The notes beneath the pieces are model-generated. The model had not been told where the DNA came from and searched no databases. It worked only from the letters and a program-made list of their open reading frames with translations. From contig JADKIR010000005.1 in assembly GCA_016722655.1 (NCBI GenBank), positions 1,178,001 through 1,242,000 on the forward strand: DNA of 64,000 nucleotides. The letters are read 5' to 3'. Source of the stretch: Cytophagaceae bacterium. GTDB taxonomy: Bacteria; Bacteroidota; Bacteroidia; Cytophagales; Spirosomataceae. Below are positions 37,601 through 44,260 of the stretch, in pieces; within the stretch, counting starts at the first letter, position 1, and every line of letters begins with the position of its first letter. Both the position numbers and the translations under genes were made by a program.

Positions 37601-38467
37601 ACCAAAGGGACCAGCAAAATTTAATAAGGTATAGTCTAATTTTCCAATAAGTGATGAAGGATTGGTAGGATTATCCAACCAGCTATTAAAACCCGTTCCT
37701 TGATTAATCGTAGTTCCTCCAACAGCTGTGTTGAACCACAGTGAGGGTGTACCCTCATATTTCCCTCCTCCATCAATATTATTTGTGGCAATTTTATATC
37801 CTAAAGGACCATAAACCCAGCTATTATACCCGTTTGGGTAAATATTAATTCTATTATTATCCTGATCAGATGCCGAAGTAGGGGTTGCTGGAATAATTAA
37901 CTCTTGAAAAATTAAAGAATTCTCAGTATTTGATTCATACGGAATTCCTTTTGAAATTGATTGACCACCACCATTCATTCCACCATTGTCGCCCTTAAAG
38001 TTTAAAGTCCTTGCCATTGGAGAAGATTTGGTAATTTCACCAGTCGTTGAAATGGTATTATCTAAAAAATAATTCCCATTTTGATCTTTATCATCTCGCC
38101 AATACCAACCTGATGCATTTGATTGACCAGCAATGAAATAAACATCTCCAACTCCAAAATCTACAACACACTTTGTTACCTTACGAGCAATTGTATTAAA
38201 TAAAAGATTGGAATACTGTCTATAAACTACTATCCTGTAAAAGCCTTTTCCAAGATTTGTGGAGCCTACATAATTAAATATTTTAATATTGTCTGCACAA
38301 ACATTCCCAGGACAAGGTTGATAAGTTAATGATATATTATTATACTGCGGTACAAGTACGTACCCCCCAGTAGAACTACGTTTAAAAACTGAAAAATTTA
38401 AGGAATATGTTGAGGAGGTTTGACCAGCAAAACGAAACTGATGGCTATCGTTATTGGAGTTATCCAT
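34640..38467 (-). CDS. Large type IX-secreted SGNH esterase-like protein with two NPCBM domains
   Basis: The open frame encodes 1275 residues but lacks a signal peptide, which lies just upstream in another frame. The N-terminal third is a sialate O-acetylesterase-like SGNH domain with YFIAGQSNASG (nucleophile Ser) and AVLWHQGEYDH. Two NPCBM-like carbohydrate-binding domains follow at about residues 690-830 (GIGTHAPSSMFFNLNG, GRDDESDN) and 1080-1190 (GIGTHAFSEIIYDLG, VGKDNESVCGENRL). Proline/threonine-rich and Ig-like linkers lie between. The C-terminus is a type A type IX sorting domain (ISPNPSEGELTIEF, ending GHVSIVK). It likely deacetylates polysaccharides at the surface. The full-length gene would run to 38595. 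Confidence 0.82.
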   Translation of the reverse strand: MDNSNNDSHQFRFAGQTSSTYSLNFSVFKRSSTGGYVLVPQYNNISLTYQPCPGNVCADNIKIFNYVGSTNLGKGFYRIVVYRQYSNLLFNTIARKVTKCVVDFGVGDVYFIAGQSNASGWYWRDDKDQNGNYFLDNTISTTGEITKSSPMARTLNFKGDNGGMNGGGQSISKGIPYESNTENSLIFQELIIPATPTSASDQDNNRINIYPNGYNSWVYGPLGYKIATNNIDGGGKYEGTPSLWFNTAVGGTTINQGTGFNSWLDNPTNPSSLIGKLDYTLLNFAGPFGAKAVLWHQGEYDHLSYLSGSKSSNYKNEYNTGLSQIIEWTRQAVDNSMKESSKLNWFISDVSYLPYSSTPSNSLGSVSSIINPIPTAYIGLTSGSQSNWTSPSNLVSVGQTITRNRPISPPNIATNSVYFVPPNTPHLNIRRGPATDDLIGINNRTSRFLIHLSGINSLNTFANRWYDKLYSSNVSVSNSSIAASPLIPLMSVTKSDNNYTLTIASQSNSNPNNLVDYPAVKYIWVKNSQAPMLDVGMASCLSTTGITNNCNSATFNNAIPGDYLVGYVFKDGRLHPVQPYLVPGSSAQSKNIRIGNNNLIIPSTGGEAKTEVVAVLCDWEIVNAPINSTLTYVEPTGELVFSANANTTGSTKSEEITIKELGGTYTESIVVTQPAVSGTSTPLTSITPNANSSGYQLNNSTDGNTMMVSGVQYTQGIGTHAPSSMFFNLNGQYNTLSGKVGRDDESDNTYNSGNVEFTIKGDGVTLWTSTVHGNTTNAQSFNIDEAGKTTIELNVGTSTDGNYFDHADWIDMYLNGESCSNPMPTNVVANPPNLGSSGGSAQLSATCASGTPTWNTGQTGSPITVNLTVTTSYSVTCTSGSCNPSNSVGVTITVPTGPCTSVQNNVQLSTWTVTGHPLVARSFHNAYWLTQRIGTNPESFLVRGSEMLNRSDVNPPYSITNPELKNCFAFVHSAYGGLVGPNATEFPTPDGFAMGYECPTPPCNASNGTRYFYSISAPPSCSNSNLINSWTYASSAGSTTGLPRIGKSIDNGDMTMGSTNYTASYPGTGIGTHAFSEIIYDLGASHTFQYFKSTVGKDNESVCGENRLVFKVVNNATGAILAQSPVVGNPAYGLPQTYDMSVNIAGVRYLKLVVEDGGDNIYCDHANWARARVTCDANARKSAEGDSIQFETALKISPNPSEGELTIEFGLENDGPVSIQMLNSAGFAFKTESVSGVKGRNALKFDTGKNIVPGQYIISVVSPGQKLTGHVSIVK

Positions 38468-38470
38468 CTG

Positions 38471-38595
38471 AAAACAGAACCATTAACTGGAAAGGTAATT
38501 TTTTCTGATGAATACCTATTTGATATAGCAAATTGTGCAAAAATCGGACTATATAGACACAGAAATATCAGCAAAGAACTTATAACTCTTTTCAT
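38471..38595 (-). pseudogene. Frameshifted N-terminus (signal peptide) of the esterase-like gene
   Basis: From the ATG at 38595 the frame encodes a clear signal peptide (MKRVISSLLIFLCLYSPIFA) and then SEKITFPVNGSVF, the usual start of such secreted proteins. At the run of four T's (38474-38471, minus strand) the frame is lost. Adding one T there gives GSVFQMDNSNN and joins directly onto the long downstream frame. This indicates one gene with a one-base deletion, or a sequencing error, rather than two genes. Confidence 0.8.
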
Positions 38596-38619
38596 TATAT
38601 TGATTTTTAAGGTTTTATA

Positions 38620-40119
38620 TTATCTTCTAAGGTATTCAGCAGTAGGTATAAGCTCAATATCCATCATATAAAAGCTATTCATGATTTTTATAACCTCATT
38701 GGCTATCACCGCCTGTCCAAATGCAGAGGGGTATACCCCATCGGTTGAGAAAAAATTCCCTCCAGGCCAGGTAGCATCTACTTTGATTCCATCTGAGGTC
38801 ACCACCGATCCATTCAAAATATTTTTATATAATTTATTAATATCACATATAGGCATATCAGCATATTCGCTTAATATTCTTGAGTTAGAATTTTTTATAG
38901 CAATGCTTTCATTTATTCTTTTTCTAGTATCGCCACTAATTATATAGTTATCGCCTGCTTCACTATTATAGTTTACCCTTGTAGAAACCCAAGGTTTGAT
39001 TGATAAATTTACTCTGGGTGACAACAACGAATCAATGCTTGGTGATCCTAAAACTAAATTTTCATCTCTCAATAAATCATAAAGATTAAGTCCGTAAGTA
39101 TCAGCAAGTTTTTTAATTTCAGCAACATAAGTTTTTCGAAAATATGGCAGATCTTCTAAGTCTGGACAATTCAAAATAATACCACGATTTAATTGTTGAC
39201 TGACTAATAACTTAAATATTGTTGTATAAACTTCAGATCCTGATACAGTAAGTCTATCAAAATTATATTCTACTTTTACACCTGCTTTTACTTTTTGTAA
39301 TTCAGTTAAATCATATTTGGGAATATTTGATTTTAAGCCATTTACTAGAATATCTTGCAAGCCATTTTCAAAAAGTAAGAAATCAAATTTTTTGGAATTT
39401 GTTAACAATCCATACCCAAAGTTATTTGTAAACTGAGTATGTAATTGATAATATGAGCTCAACCTATCCATATTTATTTCATACTTTTGTAAGCCATTTA
39501 TTGCATTTATCAAATAATTATCGGGCTTAGTGATATATTTATATTTTTTCACTCTTCCATCTTCAATTGCTAAATTATTGATTACCTCTTTTTGCTTGGG
39601 AACTGGTCCTGCTGTAGGATTAAAACTACTTGATACTTTGCGACCTATTCCATTATATTCTGATGGATCAAAGAGGGTATTTTGAAAGTCGATTCCCAAT
39701 TGATTAGCAATCAAGGTTGGGTAAGAAGTTAACATACCTTCATTAAAAATACCACCATCACGCATGCCTTGTGTAAGATTGCCTCCTGCAGCCACTAGTT
39801 TAAATTGCTTACCTTTGAGTTCAGGAATTTTAGAATTTTTATATTTTGTAAGGTCTGATACTTTTGATGGTTTAAGCTTTTTGGGCAATTTGAATACCAA
39901 GATAGTATCACCAACCACAGTGGTTTCAAGAAGTCCGCTACGGTCATTTTTACTTACTTTATCCTTAAGTGCATTATCATTCCTTGTTTTTATTGTATCT
40001 CCATCAATAACTACAAAAGCGGGGTAATCTAAGGCAGGTTCCAAAACCTCTTTCGGATTACAGCCAAGCAACATAGTGCCGGCCAATAGCATAGTCGTAA
40101 GCATAATGTTTTTTTCCAT
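38620..40119 (-). CDS. SGNH/GDSL hydrolase-like lipoprotein, catalytic residues apparently replaced
   Basis: This 499-residue protein has a lipobox-like MLLGC (Cys20). The first SGNH block, which in related lipoproteins reads like GNSLTAG, is GGNLTQG here, with Asn114 at the serine place. The last block, usually DGxHP, is DGVYPSAFGQAVIANEVI with Tyr463 at the histidine place. The Asp (460) is kept. It may be a non-catalytic binding protein or a subfamily with another mechanism. The gene precedes the large secreted esterase-like gene by about 25 bases, so the two are likely cotranscribed and may act on the same polymer. Confidence 0.75.
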   Translation of the reverse strand: MEKNIMLTTMLLAGTMLLGCNPKEVLEPALDYPAFVVIDGDTIKTRNDNALKDKVSKNDRSGLLETTVVGDTILVFKLPKKLKPSKVSDLTKYKNSKIPELKGKQFKLVAAGGNLTQGMRDGGIFNEGMLTSYPTLIANQLGIDFQNTLFDPSEYNGIGRKVSSSFNPTAGPVPKQKEVINNLAIEDGRVKKYKYITKPDNYLINAINGLQKYEINMDRLSSYYQLHTQFTNNFGYGLLTNSKKFDFLLFENGLQDILVNGLKSNIPKYDLTELQKVKAGVKVEYNFDRLTVSGSEVYTTIFKLLVSQQLNRGIILNCPDLEDLPYFRKTYVAEIKKLADTYGLNLYDLLRDENLVLGSPSIDSLLSPRVNLSIKPWVSTRVNYNSEAGDNYIISGDTRKRINESIAIKNSNSRILSEYADMPICDINKLYKNILNGSVVTSDGIKVDATWPGGNFFSTDGVYPSAFGQAVIANEVIKIMNSFYMMDIELIPTAEYLRR

Positions 40120-40258
40120 TTTAAAATTAATAATTAAAATCGTTTTAAAAATGGTGACGCATATTATAGTGCAGCTCAGGGAGTGGCTGGTAGGTGAGGT
40201 ACCTATCGGTTACCGTGGGCGTTGCTGTGATTTACGTACCGGTATATTTACAAAGTTA
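40120..40258 (-). promoter_or_regulatory. Structured leader and promoter of the SGNH lipoprotein operon
   Basis: A TAACTTTG box (minus strand, 40258-40251) is a candidate -7 element, though no good -33 box was found. The transcript would have a leader of about 120 bases. It contains a GC-rich island in otherwise AT-rich DNA, with a 7-bp hairpin (GGTAGGT/ACCTATC on the plus strand, 40190-40208) and a second CAG-CTC/GAG-CTG hairpin nearby at about 40169-40186. No known riboswitch was recognised. Confidence 0.4.
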
Positions 40259-40567
40259 AGAAATTTAGTAAATACTGTGTCCTTTAAAGTGTTATTTATC
40301 AATTGATGATGTAAAGTTGAAAAAAAAAAAAACGAACTTTCCTAATATTAGAGTAAAAAAAGAATTAAAGTTATTTTACGGTGCATAATTTTTCATATTT
40401 CACTAAAATTCAATATTTTATAAAATTAAATAATTCGAGATTTGATTAAATTAAAACAAAAAACTTTTGAATAAAAAAATAATCAAAAAGCCTAAATTCA
40501 TTTAAATTAAAGCTTTCAATATTTTATTAGTTTGGAAATAACAATAGCGTCAATGTCTAAATAAAAA
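40259..40567. other. AT-rich intergenic region
   Basis: Nothing convincing is seen here. It contains long A/T runs, no coding frame of note and no repeats of significance. Confidence 0.5.
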
Positions 40568-40596
40568 AATGAGTTCGTGTCAAACACGAACTCATT
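40568..40596 (-). terminator. Intrinsic terminator of the GNAT gene
   Basis: A perfect 13-bp stem (40568-40580 with 40584-40596) with a 3-base loop is followed on the minus strand by a T run. It lies 21 bases after the GNAT stop. Confidence 0.93.
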
Positions 40597-40617
40597 CCAT
40601 TCTACCTTTAATATTCT

Positions 40618-41355
40618 CTATACCTCGCTGAGTTCTCTCTGAGTCTTTGGGCTGGGCTGAACTTTTTTTTTACGTTCCTCTCTTCTTAAAAGTATCCGCT
40701 GCTTCATGCTCATCCATTTTTCATAGAGGCTTGATTCTGTCAGAAAATCCCAAAACTCCGGCTTTTTGCCTTCTTTTACTTTGTTTTTTTCCTCCTCGGG
40801 GTCAAACTTCATGCCTGTGCACAAGCAATGTGCCCTATTGGTGCGGTTCAGTATATCATAATTGACACAGCTGGAGCAACCTTTCCAGAAATCATCCTCT
40901 TTGGGTAGTTCCGAAAACGGCACCGGCAGATAGCCCAATTCTGAATTGATTTTCATCACGGCCAGACTGGTGGTCAATCCAATGATTTTTGCATCGGGAT
41001 ATTTGGCTCTTGATAAATTGAAAGCCATTGATTTTATGGAAGTTGCAATGCCGCTTTTACGATGATTGGGATGTACTATCAATCCTGAGTTGGCCACAAA
41101 CTTGCCATGCTCCCAGGTTTCGACATAACAAAAGCCCACCCATTCGCCATCGGAAGTCGTGGCTATTACCGCCTTTCCTTCTTCCATTTTAAGCTTGATG
41201 TATTCAGGCGAACGTTTGGCAATACCGGTGCCACGAGCTTTGGCCGAAAGGGCCATCTCCTCTACAATCACCTGGGCATAATCAAAATGCTCCTCTGTGG
41301 CTACCTGAACCACATATTTTCCAATAATACTTTTTTCTGTAATGTTCATCGTCAT
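40618..41355 (-). CDS. GNAT-family N-acyltransferase, possible N-succinylglutamate synthase (ArgA-like)
   Basis: The protein is about 245 residues. Residues 15-150 form a GNAT domain, with the acyl-CoA-binding region VHPNHRKSGIATSIKSMAF. A C-terminal part has the cysteine cluster GCSSCVNYDILNRTNRAHCLCTG. I recall this cysteine-bearing GNAT type from Bacteroidota argG loci, where the B. thetaiotaomicron member is reported as N-succinylglutamate synthase, the first step of the succinylated arginine pathway. That assignment is inference, as no arg gene is adjacent. An upstream TTG at 41361 also opens the frame, but the ATG at 41355 (or 41349) is more likely. An arginine-rich leader peptide lies upstream. 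Confidence 0.72.
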   Translation of the reverse strand: MTMNITEKSIIGKYVVQVATEEHFDYAQVIVEEMALSAKARGTGIAKRSPEYIKLKMEEGKAVIATTSDGEWVGFCYVETWEHGKFVANSGLIVHPNHRKSGIATSIKSMAFNLSRAKYPDAKIIGLTTSLAVMKINSELGYLPVPFSELPKEDDFWKGCSSCVNYDILNRTNRAHCLCTGMKFDPEEEKNKVKEGKKPEFWDFLTESSLYEKWMSMKQRILLRREERKKKVQPSPKTQRELSEV

Positions 41356-41427
41356 TTGCAAGGGGCTCAGACCCTAAATGGAGACGGTGTATCCGCTGTT
41401 TTTGTTATAAGATTTTTTTAAGAAAAG

Positions 41428-41484
41428 GTGGAAGGAAATCCACTAATAAAAGTAAATATCCTTATGCTTGGGTCCTCACGGACC
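41428..41484 (-). promoter_or_regulatory. Leader hairpins of a putative arginine attenuator
   Basis: Within the GNAT leader, GGTCC-GTGA-GGACC forms a 5-bp hairpin (41484-41471) inside the leader-peptide codons. A second 5-bp stem GTGGA/TCCAC (41443-41428) is followed by CTTTTCTT. The arm GGACCC could instead pair with GGGTCT (41374-41369) near the GNAT start. Two exclusive structures are expected of an attenuator, but stability was not computed. Confidence 0.45.
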
Positions 41485-41527
41485 TAAGTCGTCGAAAAGG
41501 GGAAATGGGGAGCAATATCTGTTTCAT
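41462..41527 (-). CDS. Arginine-rich leader peptide (21 aa)
   Basis: The frame starts with ATG at 41527, about 16 bases after a TATATTTG box, and ends at TAA 41464-41462. The 21 residues include F-R-R-L-R-S-V-R at positions 11-18, that is four arginines in seven codons, written CGA, CGA, AGG and AGG. The last two codons lie in the two arms of a GGTCC/GGACC hairpin. The peptide is too short for routine gene finders. Its placement and composition resemble amino-acid attenuator leader peptides such as those of his or trp operons. Translation is not proven. Confidence 0.55.
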   Translation of the reverse strand: MKQILLPISPFRRLRSVRTQA

Positions 41528-41542
41528 TGTATTATTACGCTG

Positions 41543-41550
41543 CAAATATA
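41543..41550 (-). promoter_or_regulatory. -7 promoter element of the GNAT leader
   Basis: TATATTTG on the minus strand matches TAnnTTTG exactly. It would place the transcript start near 41536, some 9 bases before the leader-peptide ATG. No TTG/TTTG was found at the -33 distance. Confidence 0.55.
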
Positions 41551-41755
41551 GAATTAAAAACAGACATAAGACCTGATTTGAAGCTAAAATTTTGTTAATA
41601 AATTGTTACCAATCTGCAATTTTATAAACTCCTGTATATCAAATAAGTGGAAAACCGAAAATTCAAAATTTATTATATCTGAATTATTAAGGCACTTTTC
41701 AAATTATATGCAATTTTAAATACTTTGAAATTAACTTTTGAAAAAACAAACTCCC

Positions 41756-42706
41756 CTACCGTCTGTTATCATAATTTTCATACATACTTAAGTAGCTTCT
41801 GTACCGGCTTTCGGCAATATCTCCGGACTCTACTGCATCTTTGATGGCACATTTGGGTTCGTTGATATGGTGGCAGTTATTAAATTTACATTCTCCCAGC
41901 AGAGCCCTGAATTCGGGGAAATAATGCCCCAGTTCGTTTTCATCAATATCCATCAGCCCCAATTCCTTAATTCCAGGCGAATCGATAATCCTGATATTTC
42001 CCGGCAATTCAAACATTTCGGCGAAAGTAGTGGTATGTACACCCTTATTGGCAAAAGTCGAGATTTCAGACGTAGCCAGATCGAGTTCGGGATCTATGAA
42101 ATTAATCAGTGAAGATTTACCAACACCTGAGTGACCTGACAATAAGCTGGTTTTGTTACTTAGTTTTTCTTTAAAAATATCTAAACCTACACGAGTAACC
42201 GTTGAAGTACTGATACACGTATATCCCAGGTTTTCGTACATTTCCATCAACTCGTCCTGTATTTCGACGGCTTCGCTATCCAAAAGGTCTTTCTTATTAA
42301 AAACCAGCAAAACAGGTATCCGGAAGGTTTCGGCAGTTACGAGCATTCTGTCCACAAAACCCATTGAAGTACGCGGGTGTGCCAATGTGATGATGACCAC
42401 GAGTTGGTCTATATTGGTGGCCAGCAAATGACCATGGGCGGTTTTGTGAACAGACTTTCTAATGATATAGTTGTTGCGGGGTTTGATATCAAAAATTATC
42501 CCGATATCTTCATTTTCAACTTCAAAAACCACTTCATCGCCCACCGCAATCGGATTGGTGACTTTCAAGCCTTTGATTTTGAACTTACCTTTCAGCCTGC
42601 AGGAATACATTTCACCGGCTTCGGTTTTTACCTCATACCAGCTACCCGTTGACCTGAAAACTACTCCTTTTAGTACATCCAAAATGCTCAAATTTTTGAT
42701 GGACAA
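41756..42706 (-). CDS. rsgA: Ribosome small-subunit-dependent GTPase A
   Basis: This 316-residue circularly permuted GTPase aids 30S subunit maturation. An N-terminal OB domain is followed by the G4 motif NKKD, G1 GHSGVGKSSLIN, G3 DSPGIKEL, and a C-terminal zinc knuckle CKFNNCHHINEPKCA. The G4-G1-G3 order is diagnostic. The region between its end and the GNAT leader (41551-41755) is AT-rich with nothing recognisable. Confidence 0.96.
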   Translation of the reverse strand: MSIKNLSILDVLKGVVFRSTGSWYEVKTEAGEMYSCRLKGKFKIKGLKVTNPIAVGDEVVFEVENEDIGIIFDIKPRNNYIIRKSVHKTAHGHLLATNIDQLVVIITLAHPRTSMGFVDRMLVTAETFRIPVLLVFNKKDLLDSEAVEIQDELMEMYENLGYTCISTSTVTRVGLDIFKEKLSNKTSLLSGHSGVGKSSLINFIDPELDLATSEISTFANKGVHTTTFAEMFELPGNIRIIDSPGIKELGLMDIDENELGHYFPEFRALLGECKFNNCHHINEPKCAIKDAVESGDIAESRYRSYLSMYENYDNRR

Positions 42707-42965
42707 AGCTACCTTAAATTTTCCTTAAAAAAAATACCAACCTTTTAATAAAAATTTTACTATTCTCATTAAACTTTGGATTAATTTTTGATTCTAATAA
42801 AATGAACGCCAACAAAAGGGGCAAATTACCGTAAAATAATTTTTAAGGAAATTTTAAGCTCTTGTTGTAACAATTGTTGAAAATTGTGCGTTATCTTTAA
42901 AAAGCAAATGAAAAAGCTATTTTTTAGAAAAAATTAATTGTTTAAATATTTAAAATTTTAAGGTT

Positions 42966-43082
42966 ATGAAAAAAGGGATTTTATTCGGGTTGGCAGCTCT
43001 GGCAGTTGGCGTGGTGGTATATTCTTTAGGAAACAAAAAAGAAAAACCAACTACTTATCCAAATCGCCACATTTACAAATGA
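42966..43082 (+). CDS. Small single-TM protein (38 aa)
   Basis: The frame begins MKKGILFGLAALAVGVVVYS and continues into a charged, polar tail ending NRHIYK. It has one glycine/alanine/valine-rich TM helix and a soluble tail, and looks like a YtxH-like or small membrane peptide. The flanks (42707-42965 and 43083-43301) are AT-rich with no other convincing feature. I cannot assign a role. Confidence 0.5.
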   Translation: MKKGILFGLAALAVGVVVYSLGNKKEKPTTYPNRHIYK

Positions 43083-43301
43083 TTGCTGATACATTCTTAA
43101 ACCATTATGTAAAAGTTTTATAGGCCGAAATTTTGCGGTCAAGGTGTTTTATTGTGCTTTTTCAATTCCACATTTTAATAATTTCTTCCTACCTTATACC
43201 CATCTGATAATTTTATTTTGAATTCCTTAAATTCCCATTCGGAATTTAGTGGGATATTGATTTTTTTTGGCGAATTTTACTACACCAAAACTAATTACCA
43301 G

Positions 43302-44078
43302 ATGTATAAAGATTTAATCTTCGAAAAAAAAGATTCGAAAGCCTACATCACACTCAACAGGCCCGAAGTATTTAATGCTTTAAGTCAAAATCTCATATTT
43401 GAGCTCAGAGAGGCATTTTCTGTTTGTGAAAACGACCCGGAAATAAGGGTAATAATTCTCTCTGGCGGGAATTTGAAGGCTTTTTGCTCCGGGGCTGACC
43501 TCAAAGAAGGTCTGGGCGACACCAATCTGGGGAATATTCTGAGAGCAAGATACAATCCATTGATTTTGAAGATGCGATCACTGGAAAAGCCAATTATCTG
43601 TAAAATTAATGGTGTGGCTGCAGGAGCAGGACTTTCATTGGCTTTGGCTTGCGACTTACTGATTGCTGATTCTTCTACTTACCTTACTGAATTATTTGTT
43701 GGAATTGGCCTCATGCCAGATGCGGGTTCTATGTATTTTCTACCAAGAATAGTAGGTTTTCAAAAGGCTTTCGAAATCTGTAGTACCGGTCGCAAAATAT
43801 TTATGCCCGAAGCTCTTCAACTAGGATTGGTTAACAAAATTGTTGAAACCGAGAATCTGGATGCAGAAATTGAGAAAATCGCAGAATTTTATGCCAAATC
43901 GGCCACCGGAGCAATAGGAAAAATGAAAAAAGTGCTCAATCAAAGTTTTAACTCCAGCCTGGAAGAAATATTAAATCTGGAAGCCGAAGGTCAAACCGCT
44001 TGCGGACATTCAGAAGATTTTGCTGAAGGTGTAATGGCATTTTTACAGAAACGTGAGCCCGCATTTAAAGGAAAATAG
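43302..44078 (+). CDS. Enoyl-CoA hydratase/isomerase family protein (PaaG-like)
   Basis: This 258-residue crotonase-fold protein has the oxyanion-hole segments GNLKAFCSGADLKEG and NGVAAGAGLSLALACDL, and the catalytic Asp in GIGLMPDAGSMYFLPRIVG. This is the PaaG pattern (1,2-epoxyphenylacetyl-CoA isomerase), rather than the Glu-Glu of classical enoyl-CoA hydratases. No other paa genes are nearby, so the substrate is unsure. I use the ATG at 43302 (MYKDLIFEKKDSK). The open frame extends upstream from a TTG at 43218 but that addition is not typical. Confidence 0.88.
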   Translation: MYKDLIFEKKDSKAYITLNRPEVFNALSQNLIFELREAFSVCENDPEIRVIILSGGNLKAFCSGADLKEGLGDTNLGNILRARYNPLILKMRSLEKPIICKINGVAAGAGLSLALACDLLIADSSTYLTELFVGIGLMPDAGSMYFLPRIVGFQKAFEICSTGRKIFMPEALQLGLVNKIVETENLDAEIEKIAEFYAKSATGAIGKMKKVLNQSFNSSLEEILNLEAEGQTACGHSEDFAEGVMAFLQKREPAFKGK

Positions 44079-44260
44079 CCTTCTAAGTTTTAATCTTGTT
44101 TTAAGAAATTGTTAATTATTGCCTTTTCAAATACATAAATATTTAACAATCAAAATAATTTCTTGTATTAAACAAAGTAAAATTCCCAAAATCGATATAG
44201 TTTAAAATTATCATATACTTTCTAATATTAAATTAGCTTTTTGTACAACAAACAAAACTT

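Noticed and set aside
38471..38474. Phase variation at a homopolymer in the esterase gene
   Set aside because: The run is only four T's, too short for typical slipped-strand phase variation.
40076..40306. 76-residue plus-strand frame over the leader of the SGNH gene
   Set aside because: It runs antisense across the gene start and leader, has no family resemblance, and is better explained as a by-product of the structured leader.
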